DNA of 64,000 nt from Panopea generosa (lineage: Eukaryota > Mollusca > Bivalvia > Adapedonta > Hiatellidae), in contig CM055905.1 in NCBI GenBank assembly GCA_029582155.1, forward strand, positions 7,329,572-7,393,571, read 5' to 3'. This document shows, one piece after another, positions 1 to 11,224 of this stretch (position 1 is the stretch's first letter; every line of letters starts with the position of its first letter). The translations under genes were made by a program, and so were the position numbers. The notes under the pieces are model-generated. The model was not told the DNA's origin. It did no database searches and worked only from the letters and a program-made list of their open reading frames with translations.

Positions 1-2437
1 ATACTGAGATATATTAATGCATCTAAAGCAGGACTTATAGATACCGTGATATATAAATTAATCTGAAGGAGGACTTCTACATACTGCCTGATATATTAAC
101 ACATATGAAGCAGGACTAATATATATACTCTCCGATATATCAAGGCATCTGAAGCAGGATTAATATATATACTCCCTGATAAATCAATGCATCTGAAGCA
201 GGATTATTATATATATTGACCGATATATCCGACTCAGGACTTATAGATACTGAGATATATCAATGCATCCGATGCAGGACTTATACATACTGAGATATAT
301 CAATGCATCCGACTCAGGACTTATACATACTGAGATATATCAATGCATCCGATGCAGGACTTATACATACTGAGATATATCAATGCATCCGACGCAGGAC
401 GTATACATACTGAGATATATCAATGCATCCGACACAGGACTTATACATACTGAGATATTTCAATGCATCCGACACAGGACTTATACATACTGAGATATAT
501 CAATGCATCCGATGCAGGACTTATACATACTGAGATATATCAATGCATCCGACTCAGGACTTATACATACTGAGATATATCAATGCATCCGATGCAGGAC
601 TTATACATACTGAGATATATCAATGCATCCGACGCAGGACGTATACATACTGAGATATATCAATGCATCCGACACAGGACTTATACATACTGAGATATTT
701 CAATGCATCCGATGCAGGACTTATACATACTGAGATATATCAATGCATCCGATGCAGGACTTATACATACTGAGATATATCAATGCATCCGATGCAGGAC
801 GTATACATACTGAGATATATCAATGCATCCGATGCAGGACGTATACATACTGAGATATATGCAGGACTTATACATACTGAGATATATCAATGCATCCGAC
901 GCAGGACTTTTAGATACTGAGATATATCAATGCATCCGACGCAGGACTTATACATACTGAGATATATCAATGCATTTGAAGCAGGATTAATATTTATACT
1001 GCCTGATATATCAATGCATCCGATGCAGGACTTATAGATACTGAGATATATCAATGCATCCGACGCAGGACTTATAGATACTGAGATATATCAATGCATC
1101 CGACGCAGGACATATACATACTGAGATATATCAATGCATTTGAAGCAGGATTAATATTTATACTGCATGATATATCAATGCATCCGAAGCAGGACTTATA
1201 GATACTGAGATATATCAATGCATCCGACGCAGGACTTATAGATACTGAGATATATCAATGCATCCGACGCAGGACGTATACATACTGAGATATATCAATG
1301 CATTTGAAGCAGGATTAATATTTATACTGCCTGATATATCAATGCATCCGACGCAGGACTTATACATACTGAGATATATCAATGCATCGGACGCAGGACT
1401 TATAGATACTGAGATATATCAATGCATCTGACGCAGGACTTATAGATACTGAGATATATCAATGCATCCGACGCAGGACTTATAGATACTGAGATATATC
1501 AATGCATCCGACGCAGGAATTATAGATACTGAGATATATCAATGCATTTGAAGCAGGATTAATATTTATACTGCCTGATATATCAATGCATCCGACGCAG
1601 GACTTATACATACTGAGATATATCAATGCATTAGAAGCAGGATTAATATTTATACTGCCTGATATATCAATGCATCCGACGCAGGACTTATAGATACTGA
1701 GATACATCAATGCATCTGACGCAGGACTTATAGATACGGAGATATATCAATGCATCCGACGCAGGACGTATACATACTGAGATATATCAATGCATTTGAA
1801 GCAGGATTAATATTTATACTGCCTGATATATCAATGCATCCGACGCAGGACTTATACATACTGAGATATATCAATGCATCCGACGCAGGACTTATAGATA
1901 TTGAGATATATCAATGCATCCGACGCAGGACTTATACATACTGAGATATATCAATGCATTTGAAGCAGGATTAATATTTATACTGCCTGATATATCAATG
2001 CATCCGACGCAGGACTTATACATACTGAGATATATCAATGCATTTGAAGCAGGATTAATATTTATACTGCCTGATATATCAATGCATCCGACGCAGGACT
2101 TATACATACTGAGATATATCAAAGCATCCGACGCAGGACTTATAGATACTGAGATATATCAATGCATCCGACGCAGGACTTATAGATACTGAGATATATT
2201 GCATCCGACGCAGGACTTATACATACTGAGATATATCAATGCATTTGAAGCAGGACTTACAGATACTGACTGATATATAAATACATTTGAAACAGGACTT
2301 TCAGATACTGACTGATATATAAATACATTTGAAACAGGACTTATAGATACTGAGATATATTAATGCATTTGAAGCAGGATTATAGATACTGACTGATATA
2401 TAAATACATTTGAAGCAGGATTTATAGATACTAACTT
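1..2437. repeat. 40/44-bp tandem array
   Basis: The array has about 58-60 units and runs off the left edge of the window. The basic unit is 40 bp (core gatatatcaatgcatccgac, then gcaggacttatacatactga). A 44-bp variant carries catttgaagcaggattaata and ends in actgcct. The two forms mix into 84-bp dimers and 124-bp trimers between about 960 and 2240. The 84-bp dimer is a multiple of three, so apparent reading frames up to 92 codons run through it; they are periodic and not believable genes. The last units (2240-2437) are the most diverged. Confidence 0.95.
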
Positions 2438-3110
2438 ATACAAACTTTCAAATGGTGGGTGGCATAAAAATAACATTGATTGACCTAAGAATGCCAAGAA
2501 TAGCTCATTTTACTGTATGAATTTAATCTGAACCTTTAGCAACCATAAAAATTATCTCACACTTAATGTAAATATCTCATTCCTCATTACCCAAGTAGAA
2601 ATTATAAAAATAAACAACACAAGTATATTTTGGGGGCCAAGTTTTAACAATGCTGATACATATTAATTACATCAGTAGAAGCCCATTAACCAGGCATTAT
2701 TTATGAAGCAGACAGCAATAGAAATAATTCAACAAACAATAACATGCACAAGCAGCCAGCTGCCAGATCTGACATTTCCTCCTGCTGTACTCCAACATGC
2801 CAATTATCCATGCATGGGATAATGCTCAGAGCCAATTCCATGCAATGTTGAATTTTTAATGAATACAATACAATAATTGTTTTTAATGGGATTTTAATAA
2901 TGTCATTCTGAGCATGTCATATTAGTATTAGTTTAATCATTATAACCAGTATATTTATATATATATATATATATATATATGTCAATGCATGCATTTCTGT
3001 TGTAAAACTACCTGCATGATAAACATAGGTTTATTTAATCAATGCAAGTTTATCAGGCACATGATGTCACAAGACAATAACATGGTATTCTTTATAAATC
3101 ATGTTTATTA
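2438..3110. other. Unannotated intergenic stretch with AT microsatellite
   Basis: This is AT-rich single-copy-looking sequence. The only structure is an (AT)n run at about 2956-2980. No coding signal was seen. Confidence 0.5.
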
Positions 3111-3278
3111 CTGATGGAGGAAAACCTTAAAATGAATTTAGGTCAAACCACCATCCTTCCGCAGGTAACTGTTAAACTCTTACACAATTTTTGACCAGAC
3201 TGGGTTCAAACTTGACCTCAGCAGTGAGAGACAAGTGAACTTAGTTTGGGATAGCCTTAGACGACCAGGCCAAGGAAT
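3111..3278 (-). mobile_element. SINE family E, old copy
   Basis: On the minus strand it has a decayed tRNA-like head near 3240-3278 and the family body (gtttaacagttacctgcgg, aggttttcctcc in reverse). It matches the better copies at 61862-62072 and 54985-55200 but is strongly diverged. Confidence 0.5.
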
Positions 3279-3489
3279 AACAGTCTGGTTTATAAATATC
3301 TGACAAACATCTCAAGCAGAGAAATCAAAGTACAGTTAACTAAAGTATTGTTATTATATTTATTCCCATTTAAACATAGTGGAACATTATTTTATTTTCA
3401 ATATGAACATGCAATTTGGGTAATTTAAACAAACATGTTAGTACAAAAAATGCAGATTCAAGATTGCAGATTTCACAAATTAAGATAAA

Positions 3490-3864
3490 TATGGTAGTGC
3501 AAGTTTTTGATGATTCAAGGGCTGCAACTCCAAAATTGATTAATAAAGATGGTCAGTTCAAAAACATGTCCAAGATAGTTCTATAACTTTTGCGTAAGTT
3601 TGGTGAGGATCAAATAAATAATGCAGGTGTTAGCATGAAAAGAAGGTAAAAAAGTGCAATTTTGATGTTTCAAGGGCCATAACTCTGACATTAATTGTCA
3701 GATTTGGCCAGTTCAAGAACTTGTCAATGATATTATGGTGATAATATAGCAACTACATAAGTTTGGTGAAGATCCAATGAAAAATGCAGACAAACTGACG
3801 GACGGCCGACTGTAAAAGGGTGATCAGAATAACTCACCTTCAGCTTTGTTCTGGTGAACTAAAA
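3490..3864 (+). repeat. 'gggccataactc' interspersed repeat
   Basis: Two diverged internal units share 'caagggc..aactc' followed by 'gtttggtgaagatccaatga'. They end in 'gacggacggcc' and 'ctggtgaactaaaa'. The same 3' ending (ggtgagctaaaa) closes the element at 18690-19566. It is a non-coding repeat of a type I associate with bivalve genomes; its class (SINE or MITE) is not certain. Confidence 0.6.
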
Positions 3865-4244
3865 GTAAATGGAGCGTGAAATTATATGGAGGTTCAGGGT
3901 CCTTTAGACTAATTCACTTCAGATTATCAGGTAGATCATTTCTGTACAGTTTGAAACATTTAAAAGATGACTGTGTCCAAGACAGAAAATGCACACAACT
4001 GTCTGCAGCATACTGGAAACTCTCTATAGAATAGATCTTGATACAGATTGATACCAACTTGAAATCTGAGATTAACTCAACTGAATTGACTCAGGTTCCC
4101 TAAGAATTTCTAAAATTCCAACTATCTGCATTGGCATCATATTGTTGGTTTCTGGCAGGATTATCTCCATTTAATAGGCTGTATTCCTTATAAAGTCCTT
4201 TAGTTTTAAACTTTTTTATTTTGCATTAATTATGCATCAAAACT
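3865..4244. other. Unannotated stretch
   Basis: AT-rich sequence with no repeat or coding signal that I can support. Confidence 0.4.
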
Positions 4245-4345
4245 CCTTACATCTTAGACAAATAATGCTCAGTCTTTTCTGGGTAGAACCAGTACTAAGC
4301 ACATGCTAAGCACATTAAGTGTCTTGCTGTTCATAAGTACCAGTC
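4245..4345 (-). mobile_element. SINE family B, 3' fragment
   Basis: In reverse complement it carries the A/B shared body 'agtactggttctacccagaa' and 'agacactt'. The tRNA-like head is missing. Confidence 0.55.
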
Positions 4346-4403
4346 TCTTATATTCTCCACCTGAAGACCATCATTAAATGTACATAGTTTTAAAAGTAAC
4401 ACT

Positions 4404-4646
4404 TTAACCCTTTACTCCATAGATACGCGTTTTCCCACACCAATCACAGAAGGCCTTTGAAAACAGTGCAGGAAGAGTTCAGATTGCTTGTAACAAGCAA
4501 TCTGAGCACTTCCTGCACTGTTTTCCACTCTGTCAGTTAATATAACAATAATTCACCCAATAATTCAAAAGCCTTCTATACTAGAGGTGTCCAAAGGCAT
4601 CTATATTAGAGGTGTCAAAAAGTGTTTATATGAAGTAAAGGGTTAA
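4404..4646 (+). mobile_element. piggyBac-like MITE, copy 1 (full)
   Basis: It is bounded by TTAA on both sides, with termini CCCTTTACTCCATA and TATGAAGTAAAGGG as inverted repeats. Precise TTAA flanks with CCC ends are typical of piggyBac. Inside is a near-perfect palindrome (arms about 30 bp, gaaaacagtgcaggaag and its complement) at about 4457-4527. Near the 3' end are two copies of a 25-bp unit (ttagaggtgtccaaaggcat). There is no coding capacity. Confidence 0.85.
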
Positions 4647-4784
4647 AGTCATCTCTGAGCACCTCCAACTGTATAAACTGCACCCATCATAACTAACAAT
4701 TTTAAAACATTTGATGGTGTCGACACAAAATCTTCATTAAAGAACAAGTGTTGTATTTTGAAGAAGAAACCTCAAAGCCAATAT

Positions 4785-4932
4785 CATGAACTGCTCTCAA
4801 GTTTGCTTGGTGGGTTGAACTTGGACTGAATAAGTGTTGTTTATTTTAAGAGACATCAGGCTGAGTTGGGGATCGAACCTGCAACCTCTGGCATGAGCGG
4901 CAAACACTCTATTCACAACACTACCGCCCACT
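4785..4932 (-). mobile_element. SINE family A
   Basis: In reverse complement it has an A-box region (gtagtgttgtgaatagagtg), 'ccagaggttgcaggttcgat' (B box) and the A-family body 'gatgtctcttaaaataaaca'. It is a tRNA-derived retroposon with no coding capacity. Confidence 0.75.
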
Positions 4933-5079
4933 TAATAACGTTTAGTTACAAGTTGAAGAAAGAGAATAAAATGCCTTGGTTGATATCAGAAAATAAGTTT
5001 ACTTTACAATTAAATGCTCAATGCAAAAAGCGAAGGTAAATGTACTCCACACGATGACACGCTTCACTTTACAACAGCA

Positions 5080-5366
5080 ATAAATCTGCTCTATAGGGGT
5101 AGAGGGTCTCTCTCACATGCAGATGGTTGTTGGTTCAACCCTGGCCGGATCATACCAAAGACTTGAAAAATGGTACTAGAAGTCGCCTCTCTTGGCACTG
5201 AGCATTTAAAGGACAGTTCTAGTGTCAGTATAATGTGACTGGGTGAGGTATAATGCAATGTGTCTGCAGCATAATACTCAAGCATGGCAGCGCTTAAAAT
5301 ACTGTCTCAAGTAGGCAGTCATGATGACACTGTAAAATTGTTGAAAGCACAACAACAGCAATAAAA
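5080..5366 (+). mobile_element. SINE family C
   Basis: It has a tRNA-like head with the B box 'ggttcaaccc'. The C-family core follows: cataccaaagacttg, 'atggtactagaag', 'gtcagtataatgtgactggg', 'gtgtctgcagcat', 'ctgtctcaagtag'. It ends in a CAACAACAGCA tail. It is nearly full length, and 61063-61384 is the best reference copy. Confidence 0.8.
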
Positions 5367-5584
5367 CAACATCATCTAGATTGACAAAAACCTTATTTTC
5401 TCCACCTTACAAATCCTACTGAATTCCTATCAATTTTGATGCGTCAATTGATTGCGAGTTAATCTTAAAAATGATTTATTATTCAAATTATGTGTAAAAA
5501 TTTAATCAATCAGTTATCGCAATGGGTCATGGCTGGCTTGCATTCTTTGTTTTATTGAAATTAATTGATTAATTAATTAAATAT

Positions 5585-5799
5585 CTAGCATCATTTTATA
5601 CCATCAAGGGCTAATAATCATTAAACCTAACCACACGTATCTCAGCAAGTAACTGATAACTTTCCGACTTTAGAGACAATTGGCATTGTGACGCAATGTT
5701 GTATATTGATGACCACATAAACTGTGGCTGGGCAGGAATTCAAACTTACCACCCCTGATAGTCAGACACACTTCCGATTAAGCTTACTGAGATGGGCAA
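5585..5799 (-). mobile_element. SINE family D
   Basis: It is the reverse complement of the D family. The 3' end (tagcatcattttataccatc) is at the left and the decayed tRNA-like head (ggcaggaattcaaactta, ctgatagtcagac) at the right. It is shorter than the ~270-bp copies. Confidence 0.7.
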
Positions 5800-5914
5800 T
5801 TGAAAGAAAAAATTCATTGTTTTTAAATAGGGTTACTTTAAATGACATGTTGAACACATTACAGTTTACTTGGTATCTAGTTTCTAATGATTGTGCAAAA
5901 CCTCAGAGGGAGAC

Positions 5915-6035
5915 CTCATGAATCTTAACAGATCCACCAACTTCCAATAGCTAATTCATGGCAAACTTTCTCACATAAAATGTTGGTACCAAGCTGGGAT
6001 CAAATTCACAACCTCAGAAAGAAATTAAGATTGAA
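5915..6035 (-). mobile_element. SINE family E, fragment
   Basis: It contains 'aactttctcacataaaatgt' and 'gggatcaaattcacaacctc', the family E body and B-box region in reverse complement. It is degenerate. Confidence 0.4.
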
Positions 6036-6039
6036 CCAT

Positions 6040-6890
6040 CCAAATAAAGTATTTAAAAGAATAATTTTAGCTACCTGATGAAGTTGTAAACTATATAAAA
6101 AAAGAGAATGTGTGATAGTTATATCACCTGTCCATGTGTTGAAATACAGTTGCATTTACAGTCTTTCCAAAAAAAGAAGCTTTCAAACTTTAGGCCATAA
6201 TAAATATAAATGAAAAAATAAATAAATAAAAAATACAAAAAAAATACAAAAAAAAATAAATAGATAGAAAATAAAATTCTCCCCACTCCTATTTTTTAAG
6301 AAAAATTTGAATGAGAATCTAGAAATTACTGTTATGTATAATGGCATTTAAAGTAAAGTAATAGCAATGAACAGACAAGTTGTATGAAAACATAAATAAT
6401 GTGAGATGCATTGTGCTTTTTGTTAATAATTCACAAAGCATCAAATTATCTACTGTTATCTAGTCAAGAATGGGTGACTATATTAATTATATGGTGAACA
6501 TTTGAATATGTCTGAAAATTTCCTGAGTTTTATATTACATGTTTGAATTATTCATTAACATGTGATCTCACAATAGATCAGCTAAAATATCTAATCATGG
6601 AATGGTGTACCAGTTTAGTTGTTTCTATTTCAGTTAAAACTTGGTGAAAAACATAAATTGGACCCCACTCCCCACCTCTCCCCACCCCACTTCCCACCAC
6701 CATCTGAGATTTATCAAATTTGCATTGAACCTCTTCCCCCAACCGCCTTATAATGGTGGCGAATGAAAGATATTTTATTTAAGAACACTATCTTTTATTA
6801 CAAGTGTGTCTGAAAATGAATAACTTTTTGTCTCTCTCAATTTCAAACGGAATAGCAGAAAATTACAAAAGTTTGCTTTGAAGAATGTGA
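6040..6890. other. AT-rich gap with A-rich and C-rich low complexity
   Basis: There is an A-rich low-complexity run at about 6205-6275 and a C-rich strand segment at about 6660-6745 (ccccactccccacctctccc). No gene or further transposon is recognised. Confidence 0.5.
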
Positions 6891-6891
6891 C

Positions 6892-6978
6892 TTAACCCTC
6901 TACTCCATAGATATTATAATGTCCAAAGGCGTTTATACTAGAGGTGTCAAAAGACGTCTATATGAAGTAAAGGGTTAA
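6892..6978 (+). mobile_element. piggyBac-like MITE, copy 2 (internal deletion)
   Basis: Only 87 bp lie between and including two TTAA sites. Both termini are present (CCCTCTACTCCATAGATA and TATGAAGTAAAGGG), as are two 25-bp units. The palindromic core is absent, making this a natural core-less derivative of the family at 4404-4646. Confidence 0.85.
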
Positions 6979-7094
6979 GTGGGTAATACTTTGATTTATC
7001 TCTACATTTTTTTTGCTGAGTATAGTTCCAACACATACCGTAATTAATAATAAGTCATTTTAGATGCACATACTTTGCCCATCCTTTATTTCAA

Positions 7095-7215
7095 GGGCCG
7101 GCCCTCGTTTAAGCTAGTTTATGCTCCAGGGGTCATGATTTTGAATACCCAACCTGCCACTGTCTGCATAATATATTGATTTACATCATTTTGTCCCATT
7201 GACATTTTTCTCTCA
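7095..7215 (+). mobile_element. SINE family D, 5' part (split copy)
   Basis: It holds the head of a D-family SINE (gggccggccctcgtttaagc, ccaggggtcatgattttgaa) and continues to 'ttgacatttttctctca'. It breaks off at 7215, where the TIR element 7216-10689 begins. The SINE continues at 10690. Confidence 0.75.
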
Positions 7216-8023
7216 TATGGAAGGGTATCACCGCCATAATTCTTAGTCTGAAATTTGTAGTTTGTTCTTTGTGCAATGGATGTAAATGTTTCTTTCTTCT
7301 TAGTTCTTTGTGGGAAATGAAACATTTCACCTTTGTAACTTTGCTATTTGTCCTACTGTATCCTATCATTGTAAACGTTACATAAGTCTTGTCTCTTCGT
7401 GTCAGATTAAACATTACTTGCTGCGTAAAATGTATTTTAAGAATTTGATGTATGTTTCGATATGTGTTTCGGCTGCAGTCAGTCACGAATATATTTTTAT
7501 TCCAATGTTCACCCCCTTTATAATGAGTTTAAGGAATGTATTTGGACAGGGTACCGGACTATTTCGACTGTGCTGCCGTTGAACGTCATCATCGTAATAA
7601 ATTCCAACTTCCCCTTATAACGTTCAGTGGTGCTGCAAAATTACAGACAGGTCCCCAGTATACAACTCAAGAAGTTGCGAATGGGAATATTTGCTGTAAA
7701 TAGTCATCAGAATTCGCGACTCTAAATACAGCCTTACACAAGGTCAGCTACCACCATTGTAAGGAACTCTCTGATCGGCTGAAAAAGGTAGAGGAATGTT
7801 TCCGGGTATATTTTTATAGTAAGCTTAATTTTGATCACAATTAAAATATTTTAATATGAGTCTAGGATAGCACTTTAATATGATGTAGGACTTTTTTGTC
7901 GACGAATGGTAGAAATAGTGAAATTAGGTGTAACGTTATTGTAAGTCTATGGAAAACGTAATGGTGGTAGCTGAACACAAAAGGTAAGTGTGAGGTTTCT
8001 TTAAGGTCAGCCACCACAATTGC

Positions 8024-8224
8024 GTTTATTTATTTTACTTCGATTATGAAACAAGTTATTACAATTTAGGCAAATAACGCTTGATGTCTTCCTTGTTAGA
8101 ACCAGTACTAAGCATATGCAGAAAAATGTCTTGCTCATGGACACCACACATAGCCGTGGTGGAGGATCAAACCCACGATTCTCCAATCACGGGCTCGGTG
8201 CTCTACCACTTGACCACGTGCTTC
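8024..8224 (-). mobile_element. SINE family B inside the TIR element
   Basis: In reverse complement it has the head 'tggtcaagtggtagagcacc', B box 'gggtttgatcc', 'gtgtggtgtcc', 'gcaagac', 'cttagtactggttct' and a tail 'aacttgtttcataatcgaag'. It is nearly full length (about 200 bp). A run of about 104 codons on the + strand crosses it and is not a gene. Confidence 0.8.
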
Positions 8225-8509
8225 ACCAAAAGTCCTACATCATAGTAAAGTATTATCCTAGAATCAAATTAAAATGTCCCCCAAATGGGGTCAAAAGTAT
8301 CATTTTTTACCACTTTTTGCCCCCTGAAGTTGGGTATCCCCTCTTTCAGCATGAAACAAGAAATGTCACTGGTAAGTGTCGCATGCCTCCCAAATGTTCT
8401 TTGAAAAATAACAATATAATTATGTTATAATAGGTAGCGTTGTATCCATGAATATAAAGAGTAATGGACTGATGTTTCAGACGATGATGCAATTTCATGT
8501 TCTTTTACA

Positions 8510-10045
8510 TTTAAGTGTGACCTTCACCTTTGTGTAACCTTGACATCTGATGTAATGGTCTGGGTATTTCAACAGTTAAATGCTGCTGAAACATCATCAT
8601 GACATGCTGATCACTTGTGTCAAGCTATTTTAAAATCCCTAAATGTAAGACAAAGTTACAGATCAATTGTTGATAAATTGAGCCAAGTGTTTTTGAAATC
8701 CTTCCATGTATGATAAAGTTAAAGGACGAACTTGAAATCTCAAACACGTTCAAAGTGTTGTCATACATACTAAAAATGTGACCTTGACCTTTGAGGTATG
8801 GGTCTAAGTTTTACTTATGACACGCGTCATGTCATCTTGATAAATTCAGCCAAGTTAAAGGCAAAGTCACAGACCAGACACACAATATCAAACAAATTGA
8901 AAGTGTGACCTTGATCTTTGAGGAAAGGTTCTGGGTCTTACATGCGACACTTAATTATGTCATGTTGATCAACTGAGCCAAGTGTTTTTAAAATTCATCC
9001 ATAGATGACAGACCAGACAAGAAATGTCAAAATGACTGAAAGTGTTGTCAAACAAAATTAAATTGTGACCTTGACCTTTGAAGTGAGAGTTTGGGTATTA
9101 AGTGCAACACGTCGTCATGTTATGTTGATAATTTGTAACAAGTATTTATAAAAATCCATCTATGCATGAAAAGTTGCAGGCCGGACATGAAATCTCACAG
9201 ACTCAAAGTGTGACCTTGACCTTTGAGGTAAGGGTGTGGGTCTTACTCACAACACATCATCATGTTATGTTGATCAATTGTAGCAAGTATCATTAAAATC
9301 CATCTATGCATGACAAAGTTACAGGCCAGACACAAAATCTCACAGACTCAAAGTGTTGTTAAACAAACTCAAATTATGACCTTGACCTTTGAGGTACGTG
9401 TGTGGGTCTTACTTGCAACACGTTGTCATGTTGTGTTGATCATTTGTAGCAAGTATTTATAAAATCCATCTATGCATGACAAATTTTACAGGCCGGACAC
9501 GAAATCTCCCACAAACTTGAAGTGTTGTCAAACAAACTCAAATTGTGACCTTGACCGTTAAGGTACGGATGTGAGTCTTACTCGCGACACGTTGTCATGT
9601 TATGTTGATCATTTGTAGCAAGTATCATTAAAATCCATCTATGCATAACAAAGTTACAGGCAGGATACGAAATCTCACACAGACTCAAAGTGTATTCAAA
9701 CAAACTCAAACTCAGGCCGGACATGAAATCTCACAGACTCAAAGTGTGACCTAGACCTTTGAGGTAAGGGTGTGGGTCTTACTCGCAACATGTCATCATG
9801 TTATGTTGATCAATTGTAGCAAGTATCATTAAAATCTATCTATGCATGACAAAATTACAGGCAGGATACGAAATCTCACACAGACTCGAAGTGTATTCAA
9901 ACAAACTCAAACTGTGACCTTGATCTTTGAGGTACCGGTGTGGGTCTTACTTGCGACAAGTGGTCATGTTATGTTGATCATTTGTAGCTAGTATCAACAA
10001 AATCCATCTATGCATGACAAAGATACAGGCCGGACGGACCCTGCA
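8510..10045 (+). repeat. ~145-200-bp tandem array with 'tgaccttgacctttgag'
   Basis: There are about nine degenerate units. The marker 'gtgaccttgacctttgaggt' recurs near 8780, 8905, 9067, 9210, 9378, 9547, 9748 and 9917, so spacing varies between about 125 and 200 bp. Each unit also has 'catgttatgttgatca', 'catctatgcatgacaaagtt' and 'caggccggacacgaaatctc'. It ends at 'ggccggacggaccctgcaac'. A related block lies at 24555-25235. The unit holds head-to-tail TGACCT half-sites. Confidence 0.8.
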
Positions 10046-10689
10046 ACAAAGTAAATTTCACCAATTTTACTTTCCGCACAGTTTCCTTTCTAAAATGAAT
10101 TAAGTCAGTCACAGAAACATAATTTTAATTTTTTATTGACACACACATAAAAAACTTATATTTTAGTGTGATCATTTGCCAACTTAACATTTTCATCCAA
10201 ATAAAATTAAGCTTACTATAAAAATATATACCCTGAACATCCCTATACTTTTTTCAGCCGATCAGAGAGCTCCTCTCAATGGTGGTAGCTGACCATATGT
10301 TCCTATGACCAACAATGAAAACAAAGCAACGCCGATTCTTTCATATGCCTCTAGCGGCACCTGTTGTCATAATTGACAATGCAAACTGTGTATTTCGCAT
10401 TGTTACATTATGCCTAAGTGCGTTGTACAACATGCTTACTGCGTAGTTTAACATTTGTAATTCAAATCCTTTTGAAACACGTGATTATGCTGAACTCGTT
10501 ATATTTTACAGGAAGTATGTAACTTTTACAATGATAGGATATAGTAGGATAGACAAATAGACAAAATTACAAAGGTGAAATATTTCATTTCCATCAAAGA
10601 ACTAAGAAGAAAGAAACATGTACACCCATTGCACAAAGAACAAACGACAAATTGCAAACTTAGAGTTATGGCGGTGATACCATTCCATA

Positions 10690-10865
10690 CTCTCAATGCT
10701 GATTGGAGTGTGAAAGTTATCAGTTACTTGTGGAGGTGGGTGTGTTTGAGAACTGGTTAACCTTCCAGGACCCCAGGAAAGTTTGGTGAGGTTAATTGAT
10801 TCTCTGTAATAGCCTTAATGGCATGAAAATGGCACTAAACATTCAAACATAAACCTTTTATTAAT
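10690..10865 (+). mobile_element. SINE family D, 3' part (split copy)
   Basis: It resumes with CTCTCA and 'atgctgattggagtg', then 'gttatcagttacttgtgg', 'aaccttccaggaccccagga' and the family end 'aatggcactaaacattcaaa'. Together with 7095-7215 it forms one SINE interrupted by the 3.47-kb element. Confidence 0.75.
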
Positions 10866-11224
10866 TATTATTAATATCGCTGTAAATATAATAAAAACTA
10901 AAATTAAAAATTAATATAAAGCTAAATAAAGCTCAATATATATCATTTGGAGATAAAATCTGTCAAACATGATATTTTTTCACAGTGGTGAAATCGAAAA
11001 AAGAGTTTGAATTCTAAAAATAATTTAATATCATGCATGCACTGATTGATGATCTCCTTCTAAGATGAACCAAATTCCACAATATCAAATATGAAAGATC
11101 AAAGCAAAATCAAATTAAAGTCATATGACCAATTTGATACATCATAAAATGCTTCTATTACAATTTTAGGCAAAAAAAAATTCTAAAAGGAGCATATATG
11201 GAATAAATGCTATAAATAATGTCT
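10866..11224. other. AT-rich stretch, partly repeat-like
   Basis: Very AT-rich, with pieces that resemble the AT-rich interspersed repeat starting at 11225 (for example 'gatgatctccttctaagatg' with 'caaattgaa' motifs). No clear boundary and no coding signal. Confidence 0.4.

Larger units (their letters stand above)
7216..10689. mobile_element. Non-autonomous TIR DNA transposon, 3.47 kb, 6-bp TSD
   Basis: The ends are inverted repeats of about 175 bp: 7216-7392 reads TATGGAAGGGTATCACC and 10512-10689 in reverse complement reads TATGGAATGGTATCACC. They remain roughly 85-90% alike inward. The flanks are CTCTCA at 7210-7215 and CTCTCA at 10690-10695, and outside them the two halves of one SINE D copy join. 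A second inverted pair (7742-7836 and 10203-10294, ggtcagctaccaccatt) lies inside. It could be a nested element or a subterminal repeat. The interior holds a SINE B (8024-8224) and a ~170-bp tandem array (8510-10045). No transposase is present. The 6-bp duplication and TA-type ends would fit an IS3EU-like superfamily, but that assignment is a guess. Confidence 0.8.

Noticed and set aside
1-2437. Regular short repeats that might suggest a CRISPR array
   Set aside because: Units are contiguous and variable with no unique spacers of constant length, in an animal genome context.
7119-10760. Similar peptides (KELRRKKHxHPLHKEQTTN) encoded near 7300 on the minus strand and near 10600 on the + strand, looking like a conserved gene pair
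   Set aside because: They are translations of the two inverted terminal repeats of one transposon; similarity is explained by the DNA repeat, and no longer frame or catalytic motif exists.
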